Origin: Mycolicibacterium aichiense
Lineage (GTDB): Bacteria; Actinomycetota; Actinomycetes; Mycobacteriales; Mycobacteriaceae
Reading direction: 5' to 3'
DNA: 64,000 nucleotides
Assembly: GCF_010726245.1 (NCBI RefSeq)
Contig: NZ_AP022561.1
Span: 496,001 to 560,000 of the forward strand
This document shows positions 38,349 to 48,404 of this stretch, in pieces; position 1 is the stretch's first letter, and each line of letters starts with the position of its first letter. A model generated the notes under the pieces. The model was given only the letters and a program-made list of their open reading frames with translations, was not told where the DNA came from and ran no database searches. Made by a program: the position numbers and the translations under genes.

Positions 38349-40454
38349 GTGTCTGCGACCATCACCGACGAACAGTTTGCCGCCCGCGAGTTGGTCCGCA
38401 GCTGGGCGGCCTCCTCCGGCGCTCTTGCCGCTGTTCGCGACGTCGACCACGGCACACCCGACGCCTGGCGCCCGGTGTACCGAGCGCTCGCCGAGCTGGG
38501 GCTGTTCGGAGTCGCGGTGGCCGAGGAGGCGGGTGGTGCCGGCGGTTCCATCCAGGATTTGTGCGCCATGGTCGAGGAGGCGGCGCGGGCGCTGATCCCC
38601 GGACCGGTGGCGACGACGGCGGTCGCCACGCTGGTGATCTCCGATCCCGAGCTGCTCGAGGCGCTGGCTTCCGGTGAGACCTCGGCGGGTCTGGCGCTGG
38701 CTGCCGACCTGCGCAAAGACGGTGATCAGGTGTCCGGCACCGCCGACTATGTGCTCGGCGCTGACAGCTCGGGCGTGCTGCTCCTGCCGGTAGGTGACGA
38801 GGTCGTCATTGTCGACGCCGGGGCCGACGGGGTTTCGGTCGAGCTGCTGGCGGCCACCGACTTCTCCCGGCCCCTGGGCCGGGTGACGCTGAATTCGGTT
38901 CTCGCCACCACGCTGGCGGTCTCGCGGCGCCGGTTCGAGGACCTGGCCGCCACCGTGCTGGCGGGCGAGACCGCGGGCATCGCCCGCTGGACGCTGGACA
39001 CCGCCGTGGACTACGCCAAGGTGCGTGAGCAGTTCGGCAAGCCGATCGGCAGCTTCCAGGCCATCAAGCACATGTGCGCCGAGATGCTCTTGCGCTCCCA
39101 GCAGGCTGCGGTCGCGGCGGCCGACGCCGCCGTCGCAGCTGCCGGTGAGGATGCTCAGCAGCTGTCCATCGCCGCCGCCATCGCCGCCGCGATCGGTATC
39201 GAGGCGGCCACGGCCAACGCCAAGGACTGCATCCAGGTGCTCGGCGGCATCGGCATCACCTGGGAACATGACGCCCACCTCTACCTGCGTCGCGCCTACA
39301 GCATCGGCCAGATCCTCGGTGGCCGGCCGGCGTGGCTGCGCCGGGTCGCCGCGCTGACGCTGGACGGGGTGCGCCGCGAGTTGCACATCGACCTGGACTC
39401 CGTCGCGCACCTGCAGCCCGACATCGCCGCTGCGGTCGCCGAGGTGGCCAAGCTCCCCGCGGACCAGCGTCAGCCCGCGCTGGCCGACACCGGTCTGCTC
39501 GCCCCGCACTGGCCCAAGCCCTACGGCCGGGAGGCCTCGCCCGCCGAGCAGCTGCTCATCGACTCCGAAATGGCCAAGGCCGATGTGCAGCGCCCTGATC
39601 TGGTGATCGGCTGGTGGGCGGTGCCGACGATCCTGGAGGGCGGCACGCCCGAGCAGATCGAGCGGTTCGTGCCGGCCACTCTGCGCGGCGAGATCATCTG
39701 GTGCCAGCTGTTCAGCGAGCCCGGCGCCGGGTCGGACCTGGCTGCCCTGCGCACCAAAGCTGTTCGCGCCGAAGGTGGTTGGAAGCTCACCGGCCAGAAG
39801 GTGTGGACATCTGCCGCGCAGAAGGCGCACTGGGGAGTCTGCCTGGCCCGCACCGACCCCGACGCTCCGAAGCACAAGGGCATCACGTACTTCCTGATCG
39901 ACATGCGCTCGCCCGGCATCGTGGTGCGGCCGCTGCGGGAGATCACCGGCGACGAGCTCTTCAACGAGGTCTTCTTCGACGACGTCTTCGTACCCGACGA
40001 CATGGTGGTCGGCACCGTCAACGACGGCTGGCGGCTGGCCCGCACCACGCTGGCCAACGAGCGGGTCGCGATGGCGCAGGGCACCGCGCTGGGCAATCCG
40101 GTGGAGGAGATGCTGCGCTCGGTCGCCGCGCGTGAACTGGACACCGCGCTGCAGGACCAGACGGCCAAGCTGATCCTGTCGGCACAGGCGGGCTCGCTGC
40201 TCGATCAGCGCATCGCGCAGCTGGCGGTCGGCGGACAGGACACCAGCGCAGAAGCCAGCGCGCGCAAGCTGATCGGTGTTCGGCACCGTCAGGCGCTGGC
40301 CGAGTTCCGCCAGGAGCTGTCCGATTCGGGTGGCCTCACCGTCGACGGATTCGTGCACGACTTCCTCAACACCCGGTGCCTCACGATCGCCGGTGGCACC
40401 GAGCAGATCCTGCTCACCATGGCCGGCGAGCGGCTGCTGGGGCTGCCGCGCTAG
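38349..40454 (+). CDS. fadE34: Double-length acyl-CoA dehydrogenase FadE34
   Basis: 701 residues from GTG 38349, about twice the normal acyl-CoA dehydrogenase length. The two halves are both dehydrogenase-like: the N-terminal half contains VREQFGKPIGSFQAIKHMCA, and the C-terminal half contains QLFSEPGAGSDLAALRTKA and ends TEQILLTMAGERLLGLPR. FadE34 acts on steroid side-chain CoA thioesters in mycobacteria. It is divergent from kstR and under its operator. Confidence 0.92.
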   Translation: MSATITDEQFAARELVRSWAASSGALAAVRDVDHGTPDAWRPVYRALAELGLFGVAVAEEAGGAGGSIQDLCAMVEEAARALIPGPVATTAVATLVISDPELLEALASGETSAGLALAADLRKDGDQVSGTADYVLGADSSGVLLLPVGDEVVIVDAGADGVSVELLAATDFSRPLGRVTLNSVLATTLAVSRRRFEDLAATVLAGETAGIARWTLDTAVDYAKVREQFGKPIGSFQAIKHMCAEMLLRSQQAAVAAADAAVAAAGEDAQQLSIAAAIAAAIGIEAATANAKDCIQVLGGIGITWEHDAHLYLRRAYSIGQILGGRPAWLRRVAALTLDGVRRELHIDLDSVAHLQPDIAAAVAEVAKLPADQRQPALADTGLLAPHWPKPYGREASPAEQLLIDSEMAKADVQRPDLVIGWWAVPTILEGGTPEQIERFVPATLRGEIIWCQLFSEPGAGSDLAALRTKAVRAEGGWKLTGQKVWTSAAQKAHWGVCLARTDPDAPKHKGITYFLIDMRSPGIVVRPLREITGDELFNEVFFDDVFVPDDMVVGTVNDGWRLARTTLANERVAMAQGTALGNPVEEMLRSVAARELDTALQDQTAKLILSAQAGSLLDQRIAQLAVGGQDTSAEASARKLIGVRHRQALAEFRQELSDSGGLTVDGFVHDFLNTRCLTIAGGTEQILLTMAGERLLGLPR

Positions 40455-40463
40455 CGAGCATCT

Positions 40464-40524
40464 CGCGAGTGTGCGGTTTCATACGCAACACGCCGCCCTC
40501 GGCGGATGAGCACGCACACTCGCG
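40464..40524. repeat. Intergenic hairpin repeat, copy A
   Basis: Outer arms CGCGAGTGTGCG (40464-40475) and CGCACACTCGCG (40513-40524) are perfect, with a nested CCGCC/GGCGG hairpin (40493-40505). The stretch GTGCGGTTTCATACGC (40471-40486) recurs exactly at 58851-58866. It sits between the convergent fadE34 and kshB genes. Confidence 0.75.
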
Positions 40525-40542
40525 CGTGACGAGCGCGCCGCG

Positions 40543-41610
40543 CTATTCGTCGTAGGTGACGTCGACCGAATCGGAGGTCGGCCGCGCCTGGCAGGCCAGG
40601 ATCAGACCCTCGTCGATGTCGCTGGGCTCCAGGACGTCGTTGATGTCCATCTCCACCTCACCGCTGCGCTTGACCACTGCGCATGCCCCACAGTGCCCCT
40701 CGCGGCAGGAGAACGGGACGTCGAGGCCCTTGTCGAGGAGGACGTCGAGCAGTTTGGCGCTGCGCGGCCACGACACGGTGTGGGTCTGCCCGTCGAGTTC
40801 GACGACGGCTTGCGCGGGCGGCTCGTCGCCGTCGTCGGTGATCGTCACCGCGGCGAACGGATCGGTGTCCAGTGAACGGAACACCTCGATGTGCACCTGC
40901 TTGGCCGGCACCTGCAACGAGTCCAGCGCTTGTTCGGCGGCCTGCATGAACGGCCCCGGCCCGCAGATGAACGCCTGCCGGTCGGTGTAGGGCGCCATCA
41001 GGGTGCTCAGCGCCGCGGTGCTGGGCAGTCCCTGCACCGACTCCAGCCAGTGCACGACCGTCAGCCGGTCGGGGTACTTGGCGGCCAGGTCGCGCAACGT
41101 GCCGGCGAAGATGACGGACTTCTCGTCTCGGTTGGCGTAGATCAGCGTCACCGTGCCGCTGCCCTCCGAGAGCGCCGACTTGCAGATGGCCAGCATCGGG
41201 GTGATCCCGCTGCCCGCCGCGATCAGCAGGAAATCGGTGTCCAGAGTCTTGGGCACGAAAGTTCCCGACGGCGCGAGCACGTGCATCTTCATGCCCCGGT
41301 GCGCGTGGTCACACAGCCAGTTCGACGCGTAGCCGTCGGCGGTGCGCTTGACGGTGACGGTCAGCGCGTCGTCGGTGAACGGCGAGCTGCACAGCGAGTA
41401 GCAGCGCGCCACCGAACCCGTCCGGTCGCTGGGGATGCGCAGGGTCAAGAATTGGCCGGGCGCGTAGCGCAGCCGATCCGCCGGGATGTCGGCACCGGCG
41501 GGCACGCCGAACACCAGCGATCGCGAGTCGTCGGTCTCGTCGACTACGTCGGTTACTTCCAACTCGAGCACGTGGCTGCCCAGCGGCTCGTCGGGTGGAA
41601 CCTGCGTCAC
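40543..41610 (-). CDS. kshB: 3-ketosteroid 9-alpha-hydroxylase reductase component KshB
   Basis: Passes electrons from NADH to the oxygenase KshA, which is not in the window. 355 residues from GTG (complement of 41608-41610). The FAD domain holds RCYSLCSSP, the NAD domain GSGITPMLAICKSAL, and the C-terminal plant-type 2Fe-2S domain CREGHCGACAV with a late Cys in ILACQARP. It is divergent from hsaA with two KstR boxes between. Confidence 0.94.
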   Translation of the reverse strand: MTQVPPDEPLGSHVLELEVTDVVDETDDSRSLVFGVPAGADIPADRLRYAPGQFLTLRIPSDRTGSVARCYSLCSSPFTDDALTVTVKRTADGYASNWLCDHAHRGMKMHVLAPSGTFVPKTLDTDFLLIAAGSGITPMLAICKSALSEGSGTVTLIYANRDEKSVIFAGTLRDLAAKYPDRLTVVHWLESVQGLPSTAALSTLMAPYTDRQAFICGPGPFMQAAEQALDSLQVPAKQVHIEVFRSLDTDPFAAVTITDDGDEPPAQAVVELDGQTHTVSWPRSAKLLDVLLDKGLDVPFSCREGHCGACAVVKRSGEVEMDINDVLEPSDIDEGLILACQARPTSDSVDVTYDE

Positions 41611-41636
41611 GGTGTTCAGCCTTCCCTCCGCATAAC

Positions 41637-41650
41637 TAGAACAGGTTACA
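41637..41650. promoter_or_regulatory. KstR operator (kshB side)
   Basis: TAGAACAGGTTACA fits TnnAACnnGTTnnA at all fixed positions, 26 bases before the kshB start. Confidence 0.78.
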
Positions 41651-41704
41651 GAAATCGCATTCCATATCGCTACCAGCCGCAGGCTCGCCCTGCTCGACAC
41701 AAAT

Positions 41705-41718
41705 CGTAACGTGTTCTA
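41705..41718. promoter_or_regulatory. KstR operator (hsaA side)
   Basis: CGTAACGTGTTCTA fits the KstR consensus except for the first T. It lies 36 bases before the hsaA start. Confidence 0.72.
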
Positions 41719-41754
41719 GTCTTGGGTCCAGAACCACACTCTGGGAGGCATGCA

Positions 41755-42945
41755 GTGACGTCCATTCAACAGCGTGACGCGAACGCAGTTCTCACCGGCA
41801 TCGATGAACTGTTGCCCAAGCTCCGCGAGCGCGCCCAGGAGACCGAAGACCTACGTCGCATTCCCGACGCCACGATTGCCGAGCTGGACGAGGTCGGCTT
41901 CTTCAAGCTGCTCCAGCCCGAGCAGTGGGGCGGCCTGCAGAGCGATCCGACGATGTTCTACGAGGCAGTGCGACGCCTGGCCAGCGCCTGCGGGTCGACC
42001 GGCTGGGTGGCCGGCATCCTCGGTGTGCACAACTGGCATCTGGCGCACTTCGATCAGCAGGCCCAGGAAGACGTCTGGAGTACCGACCCGACCGTCCGGA
42101 TCTCCTCGTCGTACGCGCCGATGGGCGCGGGCGTGGTGACCGAGGCCGGCGACGGCTACATCGTCAACGGCGCCTGGCACTGGTCGTCGGGTTGCGATCA
42201 CGCCACTTGGACGTTCGTCGGTGGCCCGGTGATCAAGGACGGCAGGCCGGTCGACTTCGGCAGCTTCCTGGTCCCGATCAGCGACTACCGCATCGAGGAC
42301 GACTGGCATGTGGTGGGGCTCAAGGGGACCGGCAGCAACACCCTGGTGATGAAGGACGTGTTCGTTCCCCGCCACCGGTTCACCTCGTTCAAGGCGATGG
42401 GTGACCTGGCGTCACCGGGACTGCAGACCAACACCGCGCCGGTATACAAGATGCCTTGGGGCACAATGCATCCCACGACAATTTCCACACCGATCGTGGG
42501 AATGGCCTATGGGGCCTACGACGCACACGTCGAACACCAGGGCAAGCGGGTGCGCGCCGCCTACGCCGGCGAGAAGGCCAAGGACGACCCGTTCGCCAAG
42601 GTCCGTATCGCCGAGGCGTCCAGCGATATCGACGCGGCGTGGACGCAGCTTTCGGGCAATCTTGCCGCCGAGTACAAGTTGCTGCTGGACGGCCAGGACA
42701 TCCCGCTGGAGCTGCGCGCCAAGGCCCGCCGCGACCAGGTGCGCGCCACCCAGCGCGCGATCGCGTCCGTCGACCGGCTCTTCGAGAGCGCAGGGGCCAC
42801 CGCACTGGGCACCGACACGGCACTGCAGCGGTTCTGGCGTGACGCCCACGCCGGCCGGGTGCACGCGGCCAACGACGCCGAGCGCGCCTACGTGATGTTC
42901 GGCAACCAGGCATTCGGGTTGCCGCTCGGCGACACGATGGTGTAA
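41755..42945 (+). CDS. hsaA: Flavin-dependent 3-HSA monooxygenase, oxygenase subunit
   Basis: Hydroxylates 3-HSA to the catechol 3,4-DHSA using reduced flavin from HsaB. 396 residues from GTG 41755, which has GGGAGG eight bases upstream. The protein has an acyl-CoA-dehydrogenase-like fold (GGLQSDPTMFYEAVRRLASA, WHWSSGCDHATWTFVGGP). It is the first gene of hsaA-hsaC-hsaB and follows a KstR box. Confidence 0.95.
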   Translation: MTSIQQRDANAVLTGIDELLPKLRERAQETEDLRRIPDATIAELDEVGFFKLLQPEQWGGLQSDPTMFYEAVRRLASACGSTGWVAGILGVHNWHLAHFDQQAQEDVWSTDPTVRISSSYAPMGAGVVTEAGDGYIVNGAWHWSSGCDHATWTFVGGPVIKDGRPVDFGSFLVPISDYRIEDDWHVVGLKGTGSNTLVMKDVFVPRHRFTSFKAMGDLASPGLQTNTAPVYKMPWGTMHPTTISTPIVGMAYGAYDAHVEHQGKRVRAAYAGEKAKDDPFAKVRIAEASSDIDAAWTQLSGNLAAEYKLLLDGQDIPLELRAKARRDQVRATQRAIASVDRLFESAGATALGTDTALQRFWRDAHAGRVHAANDAERAYVMFGNQAFGLPLGDTMV

Positions 42946-42962
42946 CCGGTTCAACAATCTGA

Positions 42963-43886
<924 letters not shown>

Positions 43887-43889
43887 CCG

Positions 43890-44456
43890 ATGGGGTCCCC
43901 GGAGATCGACCCACGCACATTCCGGCATGTGCTCGGGCAGTTCTGTACCGGCATCACGATCATCACCACTGTGCACGAGGGCACGCCGGTCGGCTTCGCC
44001 TGCCAGTCGTTCGCGGCGCTGTCGCTCGAGCCACCACTGGTGCTGTTCTGCCCGACCAAGCTGTCGCGGTCCTGGGCGGCCATCGAGGCCAGCGGAAAGT
44101 TCTGTGTCAACATCCTGCACGAGAACCAGAAGGACGTGTCCGCCCGGTTCGGCTCCAGGGAACCGGACAAGTTCGGCGGGATCGACTGGAGCCCGAGCAA
44201 GCTCGGCTCACCGGTGATCGACGGCACGCTGGCCCACATCGACTGCACCGTGCATTCGGTGCACGACGGCGGCGACCACTTCGTGGTGTTCGGTGCCGTG
44301 CACTCGCTGTCCGAGGTGCCGAAGAAGAAGCCGCGACCGCTGCTGTTCTATCGCGGTGAGTACACCGGCATCGAGCCGGACAAGAACAGCCCGGCACAGT
44401 GGCGCGACGACCTCGACGCGTTCCTCACCACCACGACGACCGACACCTGGCTCTAA
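43890..44456 (+). CDS. hsaB: Flavin reductase HsaB
   Basis: Supplies reduced FMN to HsaA. 188 residues, a flavin-reductase-like split-barrel fold. It starts at ATG 43890 three bases after hsaC and contains FCTGITIITTVHEGTPVGFACQ-like and FAALSLEPPLVLF segments typical of the HsaB/HpaC family. The stop overlaps the stop of the opposing hydrolase gene by four bases. Confidence 0.94.
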   Translation: MGSPEIDPRTFRHVLGQFCTGITIITTVHEGTPVGFACQSFAALSLEPPLVLFCPTKLSRSWAAIEASGKFCVNILHENQKDVSARFGSREPDKFGGIDWSPSKLGSPVIDGTLAHIDCTVHSVHDGGDHFVVFGAVHSLSEVPKKKPRPLLFYRGEYTGIEPDKNSPAQWRDDLDAFLTTTTTDTWL

Positions 44457-45217
44457 CGCTGGTCGTCGATGAATTCGATGATCGCCGCTGCCACCTCCCG
44501 GTGAACCGTCTCGTTCAGGATGTCGTGATGCGCACCCGGGAACTCGTGCAGCCTCAAGGGTTCGATCTGCTGGGCGTAGGCGCGCAGCGCGCTCACCGGG
44601 GCGATCGGATCCAGCTCGCCGTGGATGGCCAGCGTCGGGACGGCCAGCTTCGGCAGCTCCGCGCCGAAATGGTCCCAGGCCCGGTCTAGTTCACGCGCCA
44701 GGGCGCCGCCGTCGGCGTCCACGAAGGCCAACGGGTCGTTCTCCAGCGAGTCCAGGTAGAACGGGTCGCCAGAGAGCCAGCCCGGGTCGAGTTCGACCGC
44801 GTCGCCGCCGAGCAGTTCGGGGACCGGCACCAGGGGAGAACCTGAAATCACCGCCGCAGCATACTGTTTCGGGTCCTCGAGGAGACGGAACAGCGTGACC
44901 ACCGAGCCGAACGAATGTCCCTGGGCGATCAGGGGAATCCCGGGCGTCTGCTGCCGGGCCAGTTCGGTCAGCGAATCGGCCAGTGCCGAGCTGTCCTCGA
45001 TGGACCCGAAGTCGCCGCGCTCACCCGGCGAGAGTCCGTGGCCGAACTGGTCGACGGCCCACAAGTCGATGCCGGCCGCGTTGAGGGCGAAGCCCAGGCG
45101 GTGGTAGACGCCGGTGTGCTCGCCGAACCCGTGTAGGAAGACGACCGCCGCGCGCGGCTGGTCGGCGGCCCAGTGCCGGTAATAGGCGCGGCCGCGGTCA
45201 TGGTCGATGAAGGGCAT
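44453..45217 (-). CDS. Alpha/beta hydrolase, monoacylglycerol-lipase-like
   Basis: 254 residues from ATG (complement of 45215-45217). VVFLHGFGEHTGVYHRLG is the typical start of the serine-aminopeptidase/monoacylglycerol-lipase group. The nucleophile motif is GHSFGS and the catalytic His lies in PGAHHDILNE. It is on the opposite strand from hsaACB, so it is probably not the missing HsaD. It may hydrolyse a lipid ester. Confidence 0.85.
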   Translation of the reverse strand: MPFIDHDRGRAYYRHWAADQPRAAVVFLHGFGEHTGVYHRLGFALNAAGIDLWAVDQFGHGLSPGERGDFGSIEDSSALADSLTELARQQTPGIPLIAQGHSFGSVVTLFRLLEDPKQYAAAVISGSPLVPVPELLGGDAVELDPGWLSGDPFYLDSLENDPLAFVDADGGALARELDRAWDHFGAELPKLAVPTLAIHGELDPIAPVSALRAYAQQIEPLRLHEFPGAHHDILNETVHREVAAAIIEFIDDQR

Positions 45218-45261
45218 GGCATGAGCCCACCAGCTCCGGTGTTGTCACGCAACACTTTCGC

Positions 45262-46182
45262 TCAGGGCGCGCCGGTCCCGGCCAGTGCGCCGGCCATCTC
45301 GCGCATGCGAACCGTGATCGCCTCGACCAGCGCCCCAACCTCTGGCCTGCGCAAGGTCTCCTCGCGCGCCACCAGCCAGTAGCTCAGGTCGACGGCCACC
45401 TCATCGGGCAACACCCGAACCAGGTCGTCATGGCGGTCGGCCATGAAGCAGGGCAGCAGTCCCAGGCCGGCGGCCGCCCGGGTCGCCTCGACGTGGACGA
45501 AGACGTTGGTCGACGTCACCGATTCCTGCATCGCCGGAACGAAACTCGACGCCAGGTCCAGATCGTCGACTTGCAGCATGGAATCGATGAAGTACACCAG
45601 CCGGTGGCGCGCCAGCTCGGCGACGGTGGCGGGGGAGCCGTGCCGGGACAGATAGTCGTGTGATCCGTAAAGCCCGAGCCGGTAGTCGCCGAGTCTAGTG
45701 GCGACGGCGCGGCGCACCCGCGGCTCGCCGACCACCACCTCGATGTCGAGGCCGGATCGCTGTTGTGACGCGCGCCGTGTCGCGGTGACGATCTCGACGG
45801 TGACGCCAGGATGGCGCCGCTGCATCTGGGCGGCGGCCGGTGCAGCGATGTAGGCGCTGAACCCGTCCGTGGCCGACAACCGCACCACCCCTTCCAGCGG
45901 CCGGGCCCCGTCGGCGCTCCCCGCAAGCGAGCGCACCGCCGACTCGATGGTCTCGGCCGCAACCAGAGCTTCGCGGCCCAGGTCGGTCAACTCCCACCCA
46001 CCGGCGCCGCGCCCCAGCACCCGTCCGCCCAAGGTCTGCTCCAGGGCGGCTATCCGCCGCGAGATCGTGGTGTGGTTGAGGCCCAGTTCTTCGGCGGCGG
46101 ACACGAAGCGCCCGGACCGGCCGACGGCCAGCAGCACGAGCAGATCGTCGGCGCTCGGCCTCGACGCAGACGACGCGGACAT
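45262..46182 (-). CDS. LysR-family transcriptional regulator
   Basis: 306 residues from ATG (complement of 46180-46182). The helix-turn-helix is at residues 12-50 (GRFVSAAEELGLNHTTISRR) and the substrate-binding domain follows. It is divergent from the MHS transporter and 3-hydroxybutyrate dehydrogenase genes, with operator-like palindromes next to its start. By the usual LysR pattern it should control those genes. Confidence 0.88.
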   Translation of the reverse strand: MSASSASRPSADDLLVLLAVGRSGRFVSAAEELGLNHTTISRRIAALEQTLGGRVLGRGAGGWELTDLGREALVAAETIESAVRSLAGSADGARPLEGVVRLSATDGFSAYIAAPAAAQMQRRHPGVTVEIVTATRRASQQRSGLDIEVVVGEPRVRRAVATRLGDYRLGLYGSHDYLSRHGSPATVAELARHRLVYFIDSMLQVDDLDLASSFVPAMQESVTSTNVFVHVEATRAAAGLGLLPCFMADRHDDLVRVLPDEVAVDLSYWLVAREETLRRPEVGALVEAITVRMREMAGALAGTGAP

Positions 46183-46213
46183 ATCTGCATAATCGCAGAT
46201 CCGTCCTGCGGAT
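46183..46213. promoter_or_regulatory. LysR-type operator, two adjoining palindromes
   Basis: ATCTGC-N6-GCAGAT (46183-46200) runs directly into ATCCG-N5-CGGAT (46199-46213); the second includes a T-N11-A LysR box (46200/46212). The pair begins at the base next to the LysR start codon. Confidence 0.6.
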
Positions 46214-46304
46214 TTCGGCATTGCGTGGGATATGGCGTGCGCGAATACTCATCAACGTGTGGCTGCCGTCACATAGGGGCATGGGAGTTACCGAGGAGGG
46301 ACAG

Positions 46305-47660
46305 ATGAGCGTGACCACTGTGACGAGCGGCCTTCGCAAGGTGGTCGCTGCCTCGATGGCGGGCACCGTCGTCGAGTGGTACGAGTTCTTCCTCTACGGC
46401 ACAGCGGCCACGCTGGTCTTCAACAAGATCTTCTTCGCCAAGGGGACCAGCGACCTCGACGCGATCCTTGCGGCGTTCATCACCTATGCCGTCGGCTTCG
46501 CCGCGCGACCGCTCGGTGGAATCGTGTTCGGCCATTTCGGTGACAAGTACGGCCGGAAGAAACTCCTGCAGTTCAGCCTGGTTCTCGTCGGGGCGTCGAC
46601 ATTCTTGATGGGCTGCCTGCCGACCTTCGGGCAGATCGGCTACTGGGCGCCCGCGCTTCTGGTCGTGCTGCGCTTCCTTCAGGGCTTCGCCGTGGGCGGT
46701 GAGTGGGGCGGCGCGGTGCTGCTGGTCGCCGAACACAGTCCCAGCCGGGAGCGCGGATTCTGGGCCAGCTGGCCGCAAGCCGGTGTGCCGGTGGGCAATA
46801 TCCTCGCCACGGTGGTGCTGCTGACGTTGACCACCACGCTGTCGGAAACCGCGTTCCTGTCCTGGGGATGGCGGGTCGGGTTCTGGCTGTCGGCGGTGGT
46901 GGTGCTCATCGGCTACTACATCCGGACCAAGGTCACCGACGCCCCGATCTTCGTCGAGGCGCAAAAGGAGGCAGAGCAGATCAAGGCGAGCTCCTACGGT
47001 GTCGTCGAGGTCGTCAAGCGCTATCCGCGTGGAGTTTTCACCGCGATGGGGCTTCGGGTCGCGGAGAACATCATGTACTACCTGGTGGTCACCTTCTCGA
47101 TCACCTATCTCAAGGTGCAGGTGCACGCCGACACCAGCGACATCCTGTGGTGGCTGTTGGCCGCGCACGCCGTGCACTTCGTGGTGATCCCATACGCGGG
47201 CCGGTTGTCGGACCGCTTCGGGCGCAGACCGGTCTATCTGATCGGTGCGCTCGGCGCCGGCGCATGGGGCTTCTTCGCCTTCCCGATGATGAACAGCGGC
47301 CACTACCTGCTGATCATGAGTTCGATCATTCTCGGTCTGGTCATCCACGCGCTGATGTACGCGCCGCAACCGGCGCTGATGGCCGAGATGTTCCCGACCC
47401 GGATGCGGTATTCCGGTGTCTCCCTTGGCTATCAGGTCACCGCCATCTTCGCGGGGTCGCTGGCGCCGATCATCGCGGTGAAGCTGTTGGAGACCTACAA
47501 GTCGGCGGTGCCGATCGCGATCTATCTGGCCGGCGCCGCGGTGATAACCCTTGTCGCGCTGGCGTTCACCCGAGAGACCAAGGGTATCGACCTGGCGGAT
47601 ATCGACACCGCCGATGCCCAGCGTGAGGGCAGGCCGGCGTCCGCGGCGGCGCTGACATGA
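46305..47660 (+). CDS. MFS transporter, metabolite:H+ symporter (MHS) family
   Basis: 451 residues with twelve membrane helices. ATG 46305 has GAGGAGGG seven bases upstream. Family signatures are WYEFFLYGTAA at the first helix, GHFGDKYGRKKLL in the first cytoplasmic loop, and LQGFAVGGEWGGAVLL. MHS members import carboxylates and related acids. The overlap with a 3-hydroxybutyrate dehydrogenase gene suggests 3-hydroxybutyrate or a similar hydroxy acid as cargo (inference). Confidence 0.9.
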   Translation: MSVTTVTSGLRKVVAASMAGTVVEWYEFFLYGTAATLVFNKIFFAKGTSDLDAILAAFITYAVGFAARPLGGIVFGHFGDKYGRKKLLQFSLVLVGASTFLMGCLPTFGQIGYWAPALLVVLRFLQGFAVGGEWGGAVLLVAEHSPSRERGFWASWPQAGVPVGNILATVVLLTLTTTLSETAFLSWGWRVGFWLSAVVVLIGYYIRTKVTDAPIFVEAQKEAEQIKASSYGVVEVVKRYPRGVFTAMGLRVAENIMYYLVVTFSITYLKVQVHADTSDILWWLLAAHAVHFVVIPYAGRLSDRFGRRPVYLIGALGAGAWGFFAFPMMNSGHYLLIMSSIILGLVIHALMYAPQPALMAEMFPTRMRYSGVSLGYQVTAIFAGSLAPIIAVKLLETYKSAVPIAIYLAGAAVITLVALAFTRETKGIDLADIDTADAQREGRPASAAALT

Positions 47661-48403
47661 CGGCGCTCGACGGGCGCTCTGCTCTGGTCACCGGGGCGGC
47701 CAGTGGCATCGGTGCGGCCTGCGCCCGCGAGCTGGCCGCCCGCGGGGCGAAAGTCACCGTCGCCGACATCGACGGTGCCGGGGCCGCTGCGCTGGCCGGT
47801 GAGATCGGCGGAAAAGCCTGGGAGGTAGACCTTCTCGACGTCACCGCGTTGGAAGAGCTGCACCTGGACTTCGACATCCTGGTCAACAACGCCGGAATGC
47901 AGGTCATCGATGCGATCGTGGACTATCCGCCGGAGAAGTTCAGGACGCTGCTCGCGCTGATGGTGGAGGCGCCGTTCCTGCTCGTGCGTGCCGTGTTGCC
48001 GGTGATGTACGAGCGCGGGTTCGGCCGGATCATCAACATCTCCTCCATCCACGGGCTGCGTGCCTCGGAGTTCAAGGTCGCCTACGTGACGGCCAAACAC
48101 GCGCTGGAGGGCTTGTCCAAGGTGACCGCACTGGAGGGTGGCCCGCACGGCGTTACCAGCAACTGCGTCAACCCGGGCTACGTGCGAACGCCGTTGGTCA
48201 CCAAGCAGATTGCTGATCAGGCCCGGACCCACGGCATCGACGAGCAGGAAGTACTCGAGACGATCCTGCTCAGCGAGAGTGCGATCAAGCGGCTGGTGGA
48301 ACCCGACGAGGTCGCCGACCTGGTCGGCTGGCTGGCATCGCCTGCCGCGGCGATGGTGACCGGCGCGTCCTACACGATGGACGGCGGCTGGAGCGCCCGT
48401 TGA
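47657..48403 (+). CDS. 3-hydroxybutyrate dehydrogenase-like SDR
   Basis: 248 residues, short-chain dehydrogenase. The cofactor motif is TGAASGIG, NNAG is in VNNAGMQVID, and the catalytic Ser and YxxxK are in SSIHG and YVTAKHA. The stretch QVIDAIVDYPPEKF and the late IKRLVEPDEVADL are typical of 3-hydroxybutyrate dehydrogenases. The ATGA overlap with the transporter indicates a shared function in ketone-body use. Confidence 0.88.
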   Translation: MTALDGRSALVTGAASGIGAACARELAARGAKVTVADIDGAGAAALAGEIGGKAWEVDLLDVTALEELHLDFDILVNNAGMQVIDAIVDYPPEKFRTLLALMVEAPFLLVRAVLPVMYERGFGRIINISSIHGLRASEFKVAYVTAKHALEGLSKVTALEGGPHGVTSNCVNPGYVRTPLVTKQIADQARTHGIDEQEVLETILLSESAIKRLVEPDEVADLVGWLASPAAAMVTGASYTMDGGWSAR

Positions 48404-48404
48404 G

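Noticed and set aside
38313..40358. 681-residue minus-strand frame opposite fadE34
   Set aside because: Shadow of a real acyl-CoA dehydrogenase; no homology features.
44453..45217. The alpha/beta hydrolase as a displaced hsaD
   Set aside because: Its nucleophile elbow GHSFGS and the N-terminal layout are of the monoacylglycerol-lipase group, and it is on the opposite strand; HsaD-type hydrolases look different.
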